A DNA stretch of 64,000 nucleotides, from positions 62,001 to 126,000 of the forward strand of contig BBYL01000020.1 of the NCBI GenBank assembly GCA_001570385.1, given 5' to 3'. The DNA comes from Microtetraspora glauca (GTDB taxonomy: Bacteria > Actinomycetota > Actinomycetes > Streptosporangiales > Streptosporangiaceae). The translations under genes and the position numbers were made by a program. This document shows positions 28,120 through 35,493 of this stretch, one piece after another; position 1 is the stretch's first letter; each line of letters opens with the position of its first letter. Below the pieces are notes generated by a model. It saw only the letters and a list, made by a program, of their open reading frames with translations, was not told the DNA's origin and did no database searches.

Positions 28120-28635
28120 GTGGTTGATCCGGCCGATCTGGCGGCCGTACAGGCGCAGCTCGGGCGCCCGCCGCGCGGGGTGCGCGCGGTGGCGCACCGG
28201 TGTCCCTGCGGCCTGCCCGACGTGGTGGAGACGTCACCCCGGCTGCCCGACGGCTCGCCGTTCCCGACGCTGTTCTACCTGACCTGCCCCAGGGCCGCCT
28301 CCGCGATCGGCACGCTGGAGTCGTCCGGCCTGATGCGGGAGATGAAGGCCAGGCTGGCCGAGGATCCCGAGCTCGCCGCGGCCTACCGCGCGGCGCACGA
28401 CGACTACGTCACGCGCCGGGACAAGGCGGCGGAGGAGGACGGCCTCGCGCCCCTGCCGCGGGACATGCAAAGTGCCGGAGGCATGCCGGAGCGGGTCAAG
28501 TGCCTGCACGCCCTGGTGGGCCACGAGTTGGCCGTGCCGGGGGCCAACCCGTTCGGGCGGGAGGCGCTGGACGCCCTCCCCGACTGGTGGGCGGACGGGC
28601 CCTGCGTGGGGCCGTGCGCGGAGGAGCGGGCATGA
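28120..28635 (+). CDS. DUF501 family protein
   Basis: A 171-residue protein of unknown function, conserved between the FtsB/DivIC and Ppx genes of actinobacteria. Visible family features are the N-terminal QLGRPPRGVRAVAHRCPCGLPDVV, FPTLFYLTCPRAASAIGTLESSG, and the C-terminal RVKCLHALVGHELAVPGANPFGREAL. Several conserved cysteines and histidines suggest metal binding. GTG 28120 follows GGAG at close spacing. It is coupled to ppx by an ATGA overlap. Confidence 0.9.
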   Translation: MVDPADLAAVQAQLGRPPRGVRAVAHRCPCGLPDVVETSPRLPDGSPFPTLFYLTCPRAASAIGTLESSGLMREMKARLAEDPELAAAYRAAHDDYVTRRDKAAEEDGLAPLPRDMQSAGGMPERVKCLHALVGHELAVPGANPFGREALDALPDWWADGPCVGPCAEERA

Positions 28636-29591
28636 CCCGGGTCGCCGCGATCGACTGCGGGACGAACTCCGTCCGGCTGCTCATCGCCGACCTCCCGGAC
28701 GATCCCGAGCGTGGCGAGCCGGTCGACGTCGAGCGCCGCATGGAGATCGTCCGGCTCGGCCAGGGGGTGGACCGCACCGGCAGGCTCGCGCCCGAGGCGC
28801 TGGAGCGCACCTTCACGGCCATGCGCGGCTACGCGAAGCTGATCGTGGAGCACGGCGGGGGCGGGCCCGGCGCGCGTCCCGCCGACGTCATGCCGGTCCG
28901 GGTCGTGGCGACCAGCGCGACGCGGGACGCCTCCAACCGCGAGGAGTTCGTGGCCGGGGTCCGCGAGATCTTCGGTGTCGACCCCGAGGTGGTGACCGGT
29001 GCCGAGGAGGCCCGGCTGTCCTTCACCGGCGCGACGCGCGGCCTGGCCGCGCTCGGCACCGAGGCGCCCTACCTCGTCGTGGACATCGGCGGCGGCTCGA
29101 CGGAGTTCGTCGTGGGGACGGACACCGTCGACGGCGCGCTGTCGGTGGACATCGGGTGCGTGCGGCTGACCGAGCGCCACATCCGCCGGGACCCGCCGGA
29201 GGAGCGCGCGGTGGAGGCGACGATCGCCGACATCGAGGCCGCGATGGACCTGGTCGAGGAGGCCGTCCCGGTCCGGGAGGCGCGCAGCCTGGTCGGGCTG
29301 GCCGGTTCCGTCACCACGGTCGCGGGCATCGCCCTCGGCCTGCCGGAATACGACTCCACGCTGATCCACCACTCGCGGATACCGGCCGGGACGGTGCACG
29401 AGGTCTCGGCGCGGCTGCTCGCGTCGACGCACGAGGAGCGCGCCGCCATCCCGGTGATGCATCCGGGCCGGGTCGACGTCATCGCCGCGGGAGCGCTCAT
29501 CCTGGACCGCGTCGTGCGCAGGTACGGCTTCGCCGAGGTCGTCGTCAGCGAGCACGACATCCTCGACGGCATCGCCTGGTCGCTCGTCTGA
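28632..29591 (+). CDS. ppx: Ppx/GppA exopolyphosphatase family protein
   Basis: Predicted exopolyphosphatase or guanosine pentaphosphate phosphatase, 319 residues, ASKHA fold. The phosphate 1 motif is AIDCGTNSVRLLIAD (6-20), the phosphate 2 motif is VVDIGGGSTEFVVG, and the adenosine-like motif VGLAGSVTTVAGIALGL is present. It is the short Ppx1 type of actinobacteria without a C-terminal HD domain. ATG 28632 overlaps the DUF501 stop. The activity on polyphosphate versus pppGpp cannot be decided here. Confidence 0.9.
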   Translation: MTRVAAIDCGTNSVRLLIADLPDDPERGEPVDVERRMEIVRLGQGVDRTGRLAPEALERTFTAMRGYAKLIVEHGGGGPGARPADVMPVRVVATSATRDASNREEFVAGVREIFGVDPEVVTGAEEARLSFTGATRGLAALGTEAPYLVVDIGGGSTEFVVGTDTVDGALSVDIGCVRLTERHIRRDPPEERAVEATIADIEAAMDLVEEAVPVREARSLVGLAGSVTTVAGIALGLPEYDSTLIHHSRIPAGTVHEVSARLLASTHEERAAIPVMHPGRVDVIAAGALILDRVVRRYGFAEVVVSEHDILDGIAWSLV

Positions 29592-29625
29592 TCGCCTCGT
29601 CGCAGGGCCCTTCGTGGTCCTGCTG

Positions 29626-29662
29626 TTGCCACTATTACGCATTGCACAGTACTGTGCGGTGC
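29626..29662 (+). promoter_or_regulatory. Promoter with a perfect 14-bp palindrome in front of the PadR gene
   Basis: GCACAGTACTGTGC (29644-29657) is a perfect palindrome. It overlaps a plausible -10 TACTGT (29650-29655), which is spaced 18 bases from a -35-like TTGCCA (29626-29631). The expected transcription start coincides with the GTG start 29663, so the mRNA may be leaderless. A palindrome on the -10 box fits autorepression by the PadR protein; binding is inferred. Confidence 0.6.
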
Positions 29663-29992
29663 GTGGACAGTAGCCAGCTACTCAAGGGCGTCCTCGACCT
29701 GGCCGTGCTCGCGGTGCTCGACGGCCAGGACAGCTACGGATACGACGTCGTGCGCCGCCTGCGCGAGGCCGGGCTCGACGATGTCGGCGACGCGTCGGTG
29801 TACGGCACGCTGCGCCGGTTGTTCAAGGCCGGGGCACTCACCTCCTACGTGGTGGCCTCCGACGAGGGGCCGCACCGCAAGTACTACGGCCTGAACGACG
29901 TGGGCCGATCGCTTCTCTCCGACTCGGCGAGGACCTGGACGTCCTTCGCCTCCACCATGGACGGCCTGCTCAAGGAGGTTGGTGCGGGATGA
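29663..29992 (+). CDS. PadR family transcriptional regulator
   Basis: A 109-residue winged-helix repressor of the short PadR-s2 type. The helix-turn-helix core reads LLKGVLDLAVLAVLDGQDSYGYDVVRRLREAGL, then GDASVYGTLRRLFKAGAL and the wing EGPHRKYYGLNDVGR. GTG 29663 is preferred over GTG 29654, because the latter lies inside the palindromic operator. The stop overlaps the next ATG by four bases, coupling it to the HAAS-domain membrane protein. Confidence 0.9.
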   Translation: MDSSQLLKGVLDLAVLAVLDGQDSYGYDVVRRLREAGLDDVGDASVYGTLRRLFKAGALTSYVVASDEGPHRKYYGLNDVGRSLLSDSARTWTSFASTMDGLLKEVGAG

Positions 29993-31053
29993 CCCCCCCG
30001 ATGGATCCGCACGAGTACGCCCGCGCCGTGCGCGCGGAGCTCGCCGACCTGCCCGCGAAGGACAGGGACGAGCTGATCGAGGACCTCGACGACCATCTGG
30101 CCGAGGTGGCGGCCGAATCGGACGTGCCGCTGGAGGAGCGGCTCGGTTCTCCAGCGGCGTACGCGGCCGAGTTGCGGGCCGCCTACGGGGGCCGCCCCGC
30201 ACGGCCGCGGACCCGCGTCGCCGACCGGGCCGGCGCCCTGGCCGGTACGGCGCACGCCCGGCTGCTGCGGCTCACGCCGTACCGGCAGGTCATCGCCTTC
30301 CTGCCCGAGTTGCGGCCGGCCTGGTGGGCGGTGCGGGGGTACGCGCTGGCCCTGGTCGTGCTGTCGGCCGTCGGGCCGGGCGGAGTGATCCCCGGTGACC
30401 CCGTGGCCTGGGTGTTCACCCTCATGATGGTCTGGGCCTCCGTCTGGCTCGGGCGGCGTACCGTCGCGGGCTCTCGGGTGGGCTGGAGGCGGTTCCCGCT
30501 GATCCTGGCCAACGCGGCGGCGGCGTGGGCCGTCCTCGTGGGGATGGCCGCGGCGGACCACACGGGGGTGTACGAGAGTTCGACCACGTTCGAGGCGAGC
30601 GGGCCGCTGACGAGGGAGGTCAGGAACGTGGCCACGTTCGACGGCGGTGGGATCTACAACATCCTCCCGTACGCCGAGGACGGCACGGCCCTGAAGAACG
30701 TGCGGCTCTACGACCAGGACGGCAGGCCGCTCGTCCTCGAACCGGAGATGTACGACAAGCGGATGTACCGGCCCTGCGTGGGGGAACCGCCGATGGCCAA
30801 CGCCTATCCGCTGGACCTGCGGGAGATCGACGAGCAGGCCTTCGACGAGAACGGCCGCCGGCAGCCCTACGCCTGCGACCCCCCGGCGCAGATCCCGTCG
30901 GTCACGGCCGAGCCGTCGCAGCCGGTCGATGACTCCGCCTCGCCCTCGCCGTCGCAGCAGGGTGAGGACTCGGCCTCGCCTTCGACGTCAGCCTCGGCTG
31001 AGCCGTCCGGCTCTCCCGAGCCGTCCGGCCGGCCGTCCCCCGCTCGGCGCTGA
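29989..31053 (+). CDS. HAAS-domain membrane protein (PadR partner)
   Basis: A 354-residue protein. Residues about 5-70 form the HAAS helical domain (HEYARAVRAELADLPAKDRDELIEDLDDHLAEV), which usually accompanies PadR regulators. Four hydrophobic segments follow (YALALVVLSAVGP; WVFTLMMVWASVWLG; LILANAAAAWAVLVGMAAA and one weaker), then an extracytoplasmic region and a disordered Pro/Ser/Glu tail of about 50 residues. It is coupled to padR by an ATGA overlap. Signalling across the membrane is the family-level inference; the ligand is unknown. Confidence 0.8.
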   Translation: MTPPMDPHEYARAVRAELADLPAKDRDELIEDLDDHLAEVAAESDVPLEERLGSPAAYAAELRAAYGGRPARPRTRVADRAGALAGTAHARLLRLTPYRQVIAFLPELRPAWWAVRGYALALVVLSAVGPGGVIPGDPVAWVFTLMMVWASVWLGRRTVAGSRVGWRRFPLILANAAAAWAVLVGMAAADHTGVYESSTTFEASGPLTREVRNVATFDGGGIYNILPYAEDGTALKNVRLYDQDGRPLVLEPEMYDKRMYRPCVGEPPMANAYPLDLREIDEQAFDENGRRQPYACDPPAQIPSVTAEPSQPVDDSASPSPSQQGEDSASPSTSASAEPSGSPEPSGRPSPARR

Positions 31054-31119
31054 CCGGGGGCGCGGCGCCGACCGGGGGAACGGCGGAAGCACGGGCGGGA
31101 AGCTGGCACGATCGATGAC

Positions 31120-31914
31120 ATGAGCTTCGTACCTCCCGGATCCGGGTGGCCGGGCGACCTGGCCCGGCCGGATACGCCGGTCGCGCACGACGCCGCCGAG
31201 GTCGTACGGCTCGCGGGTGAGAGCCGTACGGTCGCGGAACTGGTGGCCAGGGAGTCGGTGTGCCGTGCCTGCCCGTCGCTGGTGAAGTGGCGGGAAGAGG
31301 TCGCCGACGTCAAGAGGAAGTCGTTCGCCGACCAGACCTACTGGGGCCGGCCGGTGCCGGGATGGGGCGACGACGATCCGCGCGTCCTGATCGTCGGGCT
31401 GGCCCCGGCCGCCCACGGAGGCAACCGTACGGGCCGGATCTTCACGGGGGACCGCAGCGGCGACTGGTTGTTCGCCTCGCTGTACCGGACCGGGCTGGCC
31501 GCGCAGGAGACCAGCACACACGCGGAGGACGGGCAGCGGCTGATCGGGGCGCGGGTGATGGCCGCGGTCCGGTGCGCGCCTCCCGGCAACAAGCCGACAC
31601 CGCAGGAGCGTGACACCTGCTCCCCGTGGCTGGCCCGCGAGTTGGCCCTCGTCGCCGGGTCCACGCGGGTGATCGTGGCCCTGGGCGGGTTCGCGTGGCA
31701 GGCGATGTGGCCGGCGCTGCGCGCGGCGGGATACGAGCTGCCGCGCAGCCGGCCGCCGTTCGGTCACGGGCGCGAGGTCACCGTCTCCTACGGGTCGCGT
31801 CCGGTGCACCTTCTGGGCTGCTACCACCCGAGCCAGCAGAACACCTTTACCGGCCGGGTCACGGCGGAGATGCTGGACGCGGTGTTCTCACAGGCGGCCA
31901 CCCTGGCCTTGTGA
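31120..31914 (+). CDS. Uracil-DNA glycosylase, family 5 (UDGb type)
   Basis: Base-excision repair enzyme of 264 residues. Four cysteines expected to hold an iron-sulfur cluster are partly visible (CRACPS near 48-53; CAPPGNKPTPQERDTC). Motif A is GLAPAAHGGNRTGRIFTGD and motif B is CYHPSQQNTFTGR. These match family 5/UDGb enzymes, which remove uracil and hypoxanthine-type bases. The first Rex-like box overlaps its stop codon but concerns the next gene. It forms a single-gene unit. Confidence 0.88.
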   Translation: MSFVPPGSGWPGDLARPDTPVAHDAAEVVRLAGESRTVAELVARESVCRACPSLVKWREEVADVKRKSFADQTYWGRPVPGWGDDDPRVLIVGLAPAAHGGNRTGRIFTGDRSGDWLFASLYRTGLAAQETSTHAEDGQRLIGARVMAAVRCAPPGNKPTPQERDTCSPWLARELALVAGSTRVIVALGGFAWQAMWPALRAAGYELPRSRPPFGHGREVTVSYGSRPVHLLGCYHPSQQNTFTGRVTAEMLDAVFSQAATLAL

Positions 31915-31926
31915 ACGCTTTCACGA
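31909..31926. promoter_or_regulatory. Imperfect Rex-type operator (upstream copy)
   Basis: TTGTGAACGCTTTCACGA matches the Rex operator pattern TTGTGAA-N4-TTCACAA at 17 of 18 defined and spacer positions, with one change in the last arm. It overlaps the stop codon of the uracil-DNA glycosylase gene and lies about 150 bases upstream of a perfect copy. Two operators could allow looping or cooperative control of ndh. Confidence 0.65.
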
Positions 31927-32059
31927 ATGTGAACTCGGTCACGCCCGAAACTTTGCGTCATTTTCACGGGGGAAGATGGTCCCGATCTACTCAAAATCGG
32001 AAATATAGGACAAGTTCTCCAGGGGTGGATTGGTATCAGCCGCGCGGCGTGACGTAGCC

Positions 32060-32077
32060 TTGTGAATGCTTTCACAA
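32060..32077. promoter_or_regulatory. Perfect Rex operator upstream of ndh
   Basis: TTGTGAATGCTTTCACAA is an exact match to the known redox-repressor Rex site TTGTGAA-N4-TTCACAA; one more complementary base pair on each side extends the arms to eight. It ends 24 bases before the ndh GTG start. Rex senses the NADH/NAD+ ratio in Gram-positive bacteria and represses respiratory genes, which fits an NADH dehydrogenase target. The rex gene itself is not in this window. Confidence 0.85.
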
Positions 32078-32101
32078 GCGATCTACACACGAAGGGCACC
32101 C

Positions 32102-33433
32102 GTGGTGAACCGCAAGTCAAAGCACATTCTCATCGTCGGCGGTGGATACGTGGGCCTTTACACGGGCCTTCGGCTCCAGCGCAACCTCCGCCGGGAGCTG
32201 CGCGAGGGGAGTGTGCGGATCACGCTCATCGACCCCCAGTCGTACATGACCTACCAGCCGTTCCTGCCGGAGGCGGCGGCCGGGAACATCTCTCCCCGTC
32301 ACGTCGTCGCCCCGCTGCGCAGGGTGCTGCCCAAGGTACGCATCCTCAACGGCAAGGTCTCCAAGGTGCACCACGAGGCCAGGACGGTGACGTTCGAGCC
32401 GGGCACGGGCCAGTCCCGCGAGATCGAGTACGACATCATCGTCATGGCGGCCGGATCCATCTCGCGCACGCTGCCCATCCCGGGCCTGGCGGACGCCGCG
32501 ATCGGGTTCAAGACCGTCGGTGAGGCCATCGCGCTGCGCAACCGGGTGATCGGGCTGCTCGACCGCGCCGAGTCCAGCGAGGACGAGGAGGTGCGCCGCC
32601 GCGCCCTCACCTTCGTCGTGGTCGGCGGCGGTTTCGCGGGCATCGAGGCGCTCGCCGAGCTTGAGGACATGACCGAGGACGCGATCAAGTACTACCCGAG
32701 CATCGAGAAGAAGGACCTGCGCTGGGTCCTCATCGAGGCCTCGGACCGGATCCTGCCCGAGGTCGGCCCCGAGATGGGCCAGTGGACCGCCGAGCAGCTC
32801 CGCGAGCGCGGCATCGAGCTCAAGATGGAGACGTTCCTCCAGTCGTGCGAGGGCGGCCTGGTCAAGACCTCGGACGGCGACGAGTTCGAGTCCGCCACGA
32901 TCGTGTGGACCGCCGGGGTCAAGTCGGCCCCGGTCGTCAACTCCGGCGACCTGCCGCTCGACGAGCGCGGCCGGGTCAAGACCACCACCCGGCTGACGGT
33001 CGCCGCCACCAAGGACGCCTTCGCCGCCGGTGACGTCGCGGGCGTGCCCGACATGACGAACGCGGGCCAGTACTGCGCGCCCAACGCCCAGCACGCCGTA
33101 CGGCAGTCGAAGGTCCTCGGCGACAACATCACCGCGTACCTGCGCGGCGGACAGCTGAAGGACTACCGGCACAGGTACGCCGGTTCTGTCGCCGGCCTCG
33201 GCCTCTACCGGGGTGTCGCCAACGTCTACGGCGTCAAGCTGCGCGGATTCCCCGCATGGTTCATGCACCGGACCTACCACCTGTCCCGGGTCCCCACGAT
33301 GAACCGGAAGGTCCGCGTGGTGGCCGACTGGACGCTGTCGCTCTTCTTCCGTAGGGAGACGGTGTCGCTCGGCGAGATCGAGCACCCGCGCGACATCTTC
33401 AAGGCCGCGGCCGCCTCGACGCGCAAGAAATAG
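32102..33433 (+). CDS. ndh: Type II NADH dehydrogenase
   Basis: Single-subunit, non-proton-pumping NADH:quinone oxidoreductase on the inner face of the membrane. The 443 residues have two dinucleotide folds: FAD site ILIVGGGYVGLYTGLRLQ near the N-terminus and NAD site FVVVGGGFAGIEALAEL near 180, plus the flavin-contacting AAGDVAGVP and the quinone-side AxxQHAVRQSKVL (NAQHAVRQ). GTG 32102 (AGGG upstream) is chosen; the in-frame ATG at 32066 lies inside the Rex operator. A strong terminator follows. NADH-linked repression through Rex is expected. Confidence 0.92.
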   Translation: MVNRKSKHILIVGGGYVGLYTGLRLQRNLRRELREGSVRITLIDPQSYMTYQPFLPEAAAGNISPRHVVAPLRRVLPKVRILNGKVSKVHHEARTVTFEPGTGQSREIEYDIIVMAAGSISRTLPIPGLADAAIGFKTVGEAIALRNRVIGLLDRAESSEDEEVRRRALTFVVVGGGFAGIEALAELEDMTEDAIKYYPSIEKKDLRWVLIEASDRILPEVGPEMGQWTAEQLRERGIELKMETFLQSCEGGLVKTSDGDEFESATIVWTAGVKSAPVVNSGDLPLDERGRVKTTTRLTVAATKDAFAAGDVAGVPDMTNAGQYCAPNAQHAVRQSKVLGDNITAYLRGGQLKDYRHRYAGSVAGLGLYRGVANVYGVKLRGFPAWFMHRTYHLSRVPTMNRKVRVVADWTLSLFFRRETVSLGEIEHPRDIFKAAAASTRKK

Positions 33434-33441
33434 ACCCGCCC

Positions 33442-33485
33442 GCCGTACGGCGCGTACCCCTCGACCGGGGTACGCGCCGTACGGC
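33442..33485 (+). terminator. Intrinsic terminator after ndh, 19-bp perfect stem
   Basis: Arms at 33442-33460 and 33467-33485 are perfectly complementary over 19 bases with a six-base loop (TCGACC), followed by TTTCT. The outer ten bases GCCGTACGGC are themselves a palindrome. It starts eight bases after the ndh stop codon. Confidence 0.9.
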
Positions 33486-33529
33486 TTTCTGTGTCCGGAA
33501 GAAGGAGAAGCGGCGTAAGGTCCAACCAG

Positions 33530-33558
33530 TTACAGATGAGCGATCCGTGACGTATGAT
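33530..33558 (+). promoter_or_regulatory. Promoter of the tRNA gene
   Basis: A -10-like TATGAT (33553-33558) is spaced 17 bases from TTACAG (33530-33535). The tRNA 5' end at 33565 falls where transcription would begin, so little or no 5' trailer is expected. Confidence 0.5.
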
Positions 33559-33564
33559 CGCGGC

Positions 33565-33637
33565 GCCCCCGTAGCCCAATGGCAGAGGCAAGCCCCTTAA
33601 AAGGGCTCCGGTGTGGGTTCGAGTCCCACCGGGGGCA
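33565..33637 (+). tRNA. Class I tRNA with UAA anticodon (tRNA-Leu-like, atypical)
   Basis: A 73-base cloverleaf folds cleanly. The acceptor stem is GCCCCCG/CGGGGGC with discriminator A. The D arm has three good pairs (GCC/GGC). The anticodon stem AGCCC/GGGCT closes a seven-base loop CTTAAAA, so the anticodon is TAA (decodes UUA, leucine). The variable loop has only five bases (CCGGT), and the T arm is GTGGG-TTCGAGT-CCCAC. CCA is not encoded. Leucine tRNAs normally are class II with a long variable arm, so the amino-acid identity is uncertain even though the fold is sound. Confidence 0.85.
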
Positions 33638-34399
33638 CCTTAGGCATGCTCGCAAAAACAAACCTGTGACCTGTGGGAATGCGGTGACGGATCGATCGGT
33701 ACCGTCCGGCCGGCTATGGATGTGACCGATCGGCTACGGGACGTTGTCCTGCTCGCCGTTGTTCGACCAGGCCGCACCGGGGGCGGGGTTGGCCACTTCA
33801 ACGACCGGTTCCCCCATCCGTTCGGTAGAGCCGGTCTTCCCAGAGCTTGACGGCGTCCTCGGGCGCAGCATGGCGTGGTGCACGAGGGTGAGGGCCGCAA
33901 CAAGCCGAGGCCGCGCGAACCCGCGAACCCCGCGCGCCTTTCCGCGGCTCGCCTTGCTGTGACGCCGGGCGTCGACGGCCCATTTCGGCACACTCGACAG
34001 GTGGAGGGCCGTCCCGCAGGTAAGGGGTTCCCCGCAGGCCTGACCCAGATGATTTCGGCACCAGCCACAGGGAATGGACGATCCCCTCACGGGAAACGCC
34101 CTTACGCCCCCGGCGGTGCCATGTCCGTGGACGGATACATCGATAACAGGACCACCGGCCGACCTTCTGTCGGCGAAAGCGGGCGGGTTCGACCGGGTGG
34201 ACGGGTCTCACGCGAATCGGGGTGCGATTCCGAGTGGCGCGAACACGATCCGGGGGCGACCCGAGACTACTTGGCAGGGCTGTCAGCCCCCCAACCCGTC
34301 AGGAGTCATCCCCTGTTCGTACATCCCCTCTGAGGATTCGCTTCGGTACCCGTGCCGGTTATATTCCGCCTGAGGTGGCGATTTCCTGAGCGGAGGCGA

Positions 34400-34468
34400 A
34401 TGCGTCGATGGCGCGGCGTTCGCCGGTCAAAGGCGTACTTGAAAGCCGGGTGTCGGTGTTGCAAATGA
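34400..34468 (+). CDS. Possible 22-residue basic Cys-containing peptide
   Basis: ATG 34400 follows GGAGG at a good distance (34392-34396) and is read for 22 codons before TGA. The product is basic and ends in AGCRCCK, with three cysteines. It is followed 62 bases later by a strong hairpin with flanking A and T runs that could end its transcript. There is no homology support; it may be chance. Confidence 0.2.
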   Translation: MRRWRGVRRSKAYLKAGCRCCK

Positions 34469-34530
34469 GGCACGGGCGATAACCGGTCGAAATGAGGAGC
34501 GAATTATCCGTCGCCTTCAAACAAACTAAA

Positions 34531-34557
34531 AGTGACCGGAAAGCGTTTCCGGTCACT
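34531..34557. terminator. Bidirectional-terminator-like hairpin
   Basis: AGTGACCGGAAA (34531-34542) and TTTCCGGTCACT (34546-34557) are perfect complements with a GCG loop. An A-rich run precedes and GTTTATTT follows, so it can act as an intrinsic terminator in either direction. It separates the gene-poor region from the collagen-like gene. Confidence 0.7.
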
Positions 34558-34677
34558 GTTTATTTCCGATGGTCCGGGAGATCAGAGGGGCACGGGAATG
34601 CTCCCCGATGGGCTGATGGAGTCGCGCACGGCGCCGGGAATTCCCGACTCGGATAACACGTCCCAAGAGGAACCAAC

Positions 34678-35328
34678 TTGCTCAAGTCAAGTAACTTCGC
34701 CAGGCTGTTCGTGATCGGCACAATCCTGACGGGCAGTGCCATCGCTTTGAACGCGGCCGCCGCTGTTTCCGCGAGCGCCGCGGTGGAAGGCGGCGTTCCC
34801 ACCCGTGCGGCCGCCGGTCACCACGTCAGCGTTTTGTTCATCGGCCCGGGCAAGAACCGTAACCGGAACAAGAACAAGAACAGAAACCGGCAGCACCAGC
34901 GGGCCAGGCAGCACCAGCACGAGCGTCAGACGCAGCATATCCGCAACAACGTGAATATCCACGGCATCCCCGGCGAGCGCGGCCCGCAAGGCCCCGCGGG
35001 ACCGCAGGGGCCACAAGGTCTCCAAGGTCCGCAGGGCGTACCGGGTCAGCAGGGCGTGCCCGGAGTCTCCGGATACCAGGTGGTGAACGGGGCTAACGTG
35101 ACCTGCCCCGCCAACACCCTGGTTTGTCCAGCAGCTGTGGCGACCTGCCCTGCGGGGAAGGTGGTGACCGGCGGCGGCTACGTGTTCTCGACCGTCGGGC
35201 TCAACCCTGCACCTGCCTTCTTCAACAACGGGGTGGTCTCGGGCCAGCAGTGGACCGCCCTGGCCACCAACCCGAACCCGACAGTCGCTGCCATCTATCG
35301 CGCGCAGGCCTTCTGCGCCTTCGCCTGA
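34678..35328 (+). CDS. Secreted collagen-like protein with Asn/Lys/Arg-rich linker
   Basis: A 216-residue protein of four parts: signal peptide (about 1-35, cleavage after an Ala-rich ASASAA region), a very basic low-complexity linker of Asn/Arg/Lys/Gln/His (58-90), twelve perfect Gly-X-Y triplets (96-131, GIPGERGPQGPA...), and a C-terminal domain with four cysteines (143, 150, 157, 213) that contains TGGGYVFST. It starts at TTG 34678 after AGAGGA. Triple-helix formation outside the cell is expected from the repeat; the role (surface fibre, matrix or spore coat) is unknown. Confidence 0.8.
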   Translation: MLKSSNFARLFVIGTILTGSAIALNAAAAVSASAAVEGGVPTRAAAGHHVSVLFIGPGKNRNRNKNKNRNRQHQRARQHQHERQTQHIRNNVNIHGIPGERGPQGPAGPQGPQGLQGPQGVPGQQGVPGVSGYQVVNGANVTCPANTLVCPAAVATCPAGKVVTGGGYVFSTVGLNPAPAFFNNGVVSGQQWTALATNPNPTVAAIYRAQAFCAFA

Positions 35329-35493
35329 TCTTGCCCATCGGTACGGGGATTCCGGGCGGAGGCCCCGTCACCGGCAGGTCGATCGCGTCGCGCCGGGATG
35401 AGAGAGCGCTTCCCGGCGCGACGCCGTCCCGGGGCGGAGGTCTCCGACGATTGGGCTCCGGGGGCACCATGCGCATGCCCGGGAAAGCCCTGG

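Larger units (their letters stand above)
33638..34677. other. 1-kb region without a convincing gene
   Basis: Open frames of 100-150 codons occur on both strands but overlap one another, lack ribosome binding sites, and have no family-like sequence. No copy of the tRNA 3' end is found, so an integrated-element boundary is not supported. Two things stand out: a 22-codon frame with GGAGG upstream at 34400-34468, and a perfect 12-bp hairpin at 34531-34557. The stretch may be a decayed gene or regulatory leader. Confidence 0.5.

Noticed and set aside
32066..32101. ATG 32066 as ndh start
   Set aside because: It lies inside the perfect Rex operator and has no ribosome binding site; GTG 32102 has a suitable upstream AGGG.
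33875..34333. 152-codon open frame after the tRNA, and overlapping frames on the other strand
   Set aside because: No ribosome binding site, no recognisable motif, and mutually overlapping frames.
33565..34677. Integrated-element boundary at the tRNA
   Set aside because: No second copy of the tRNA 3' end is present downstream and no integrase gene is seen in the window.
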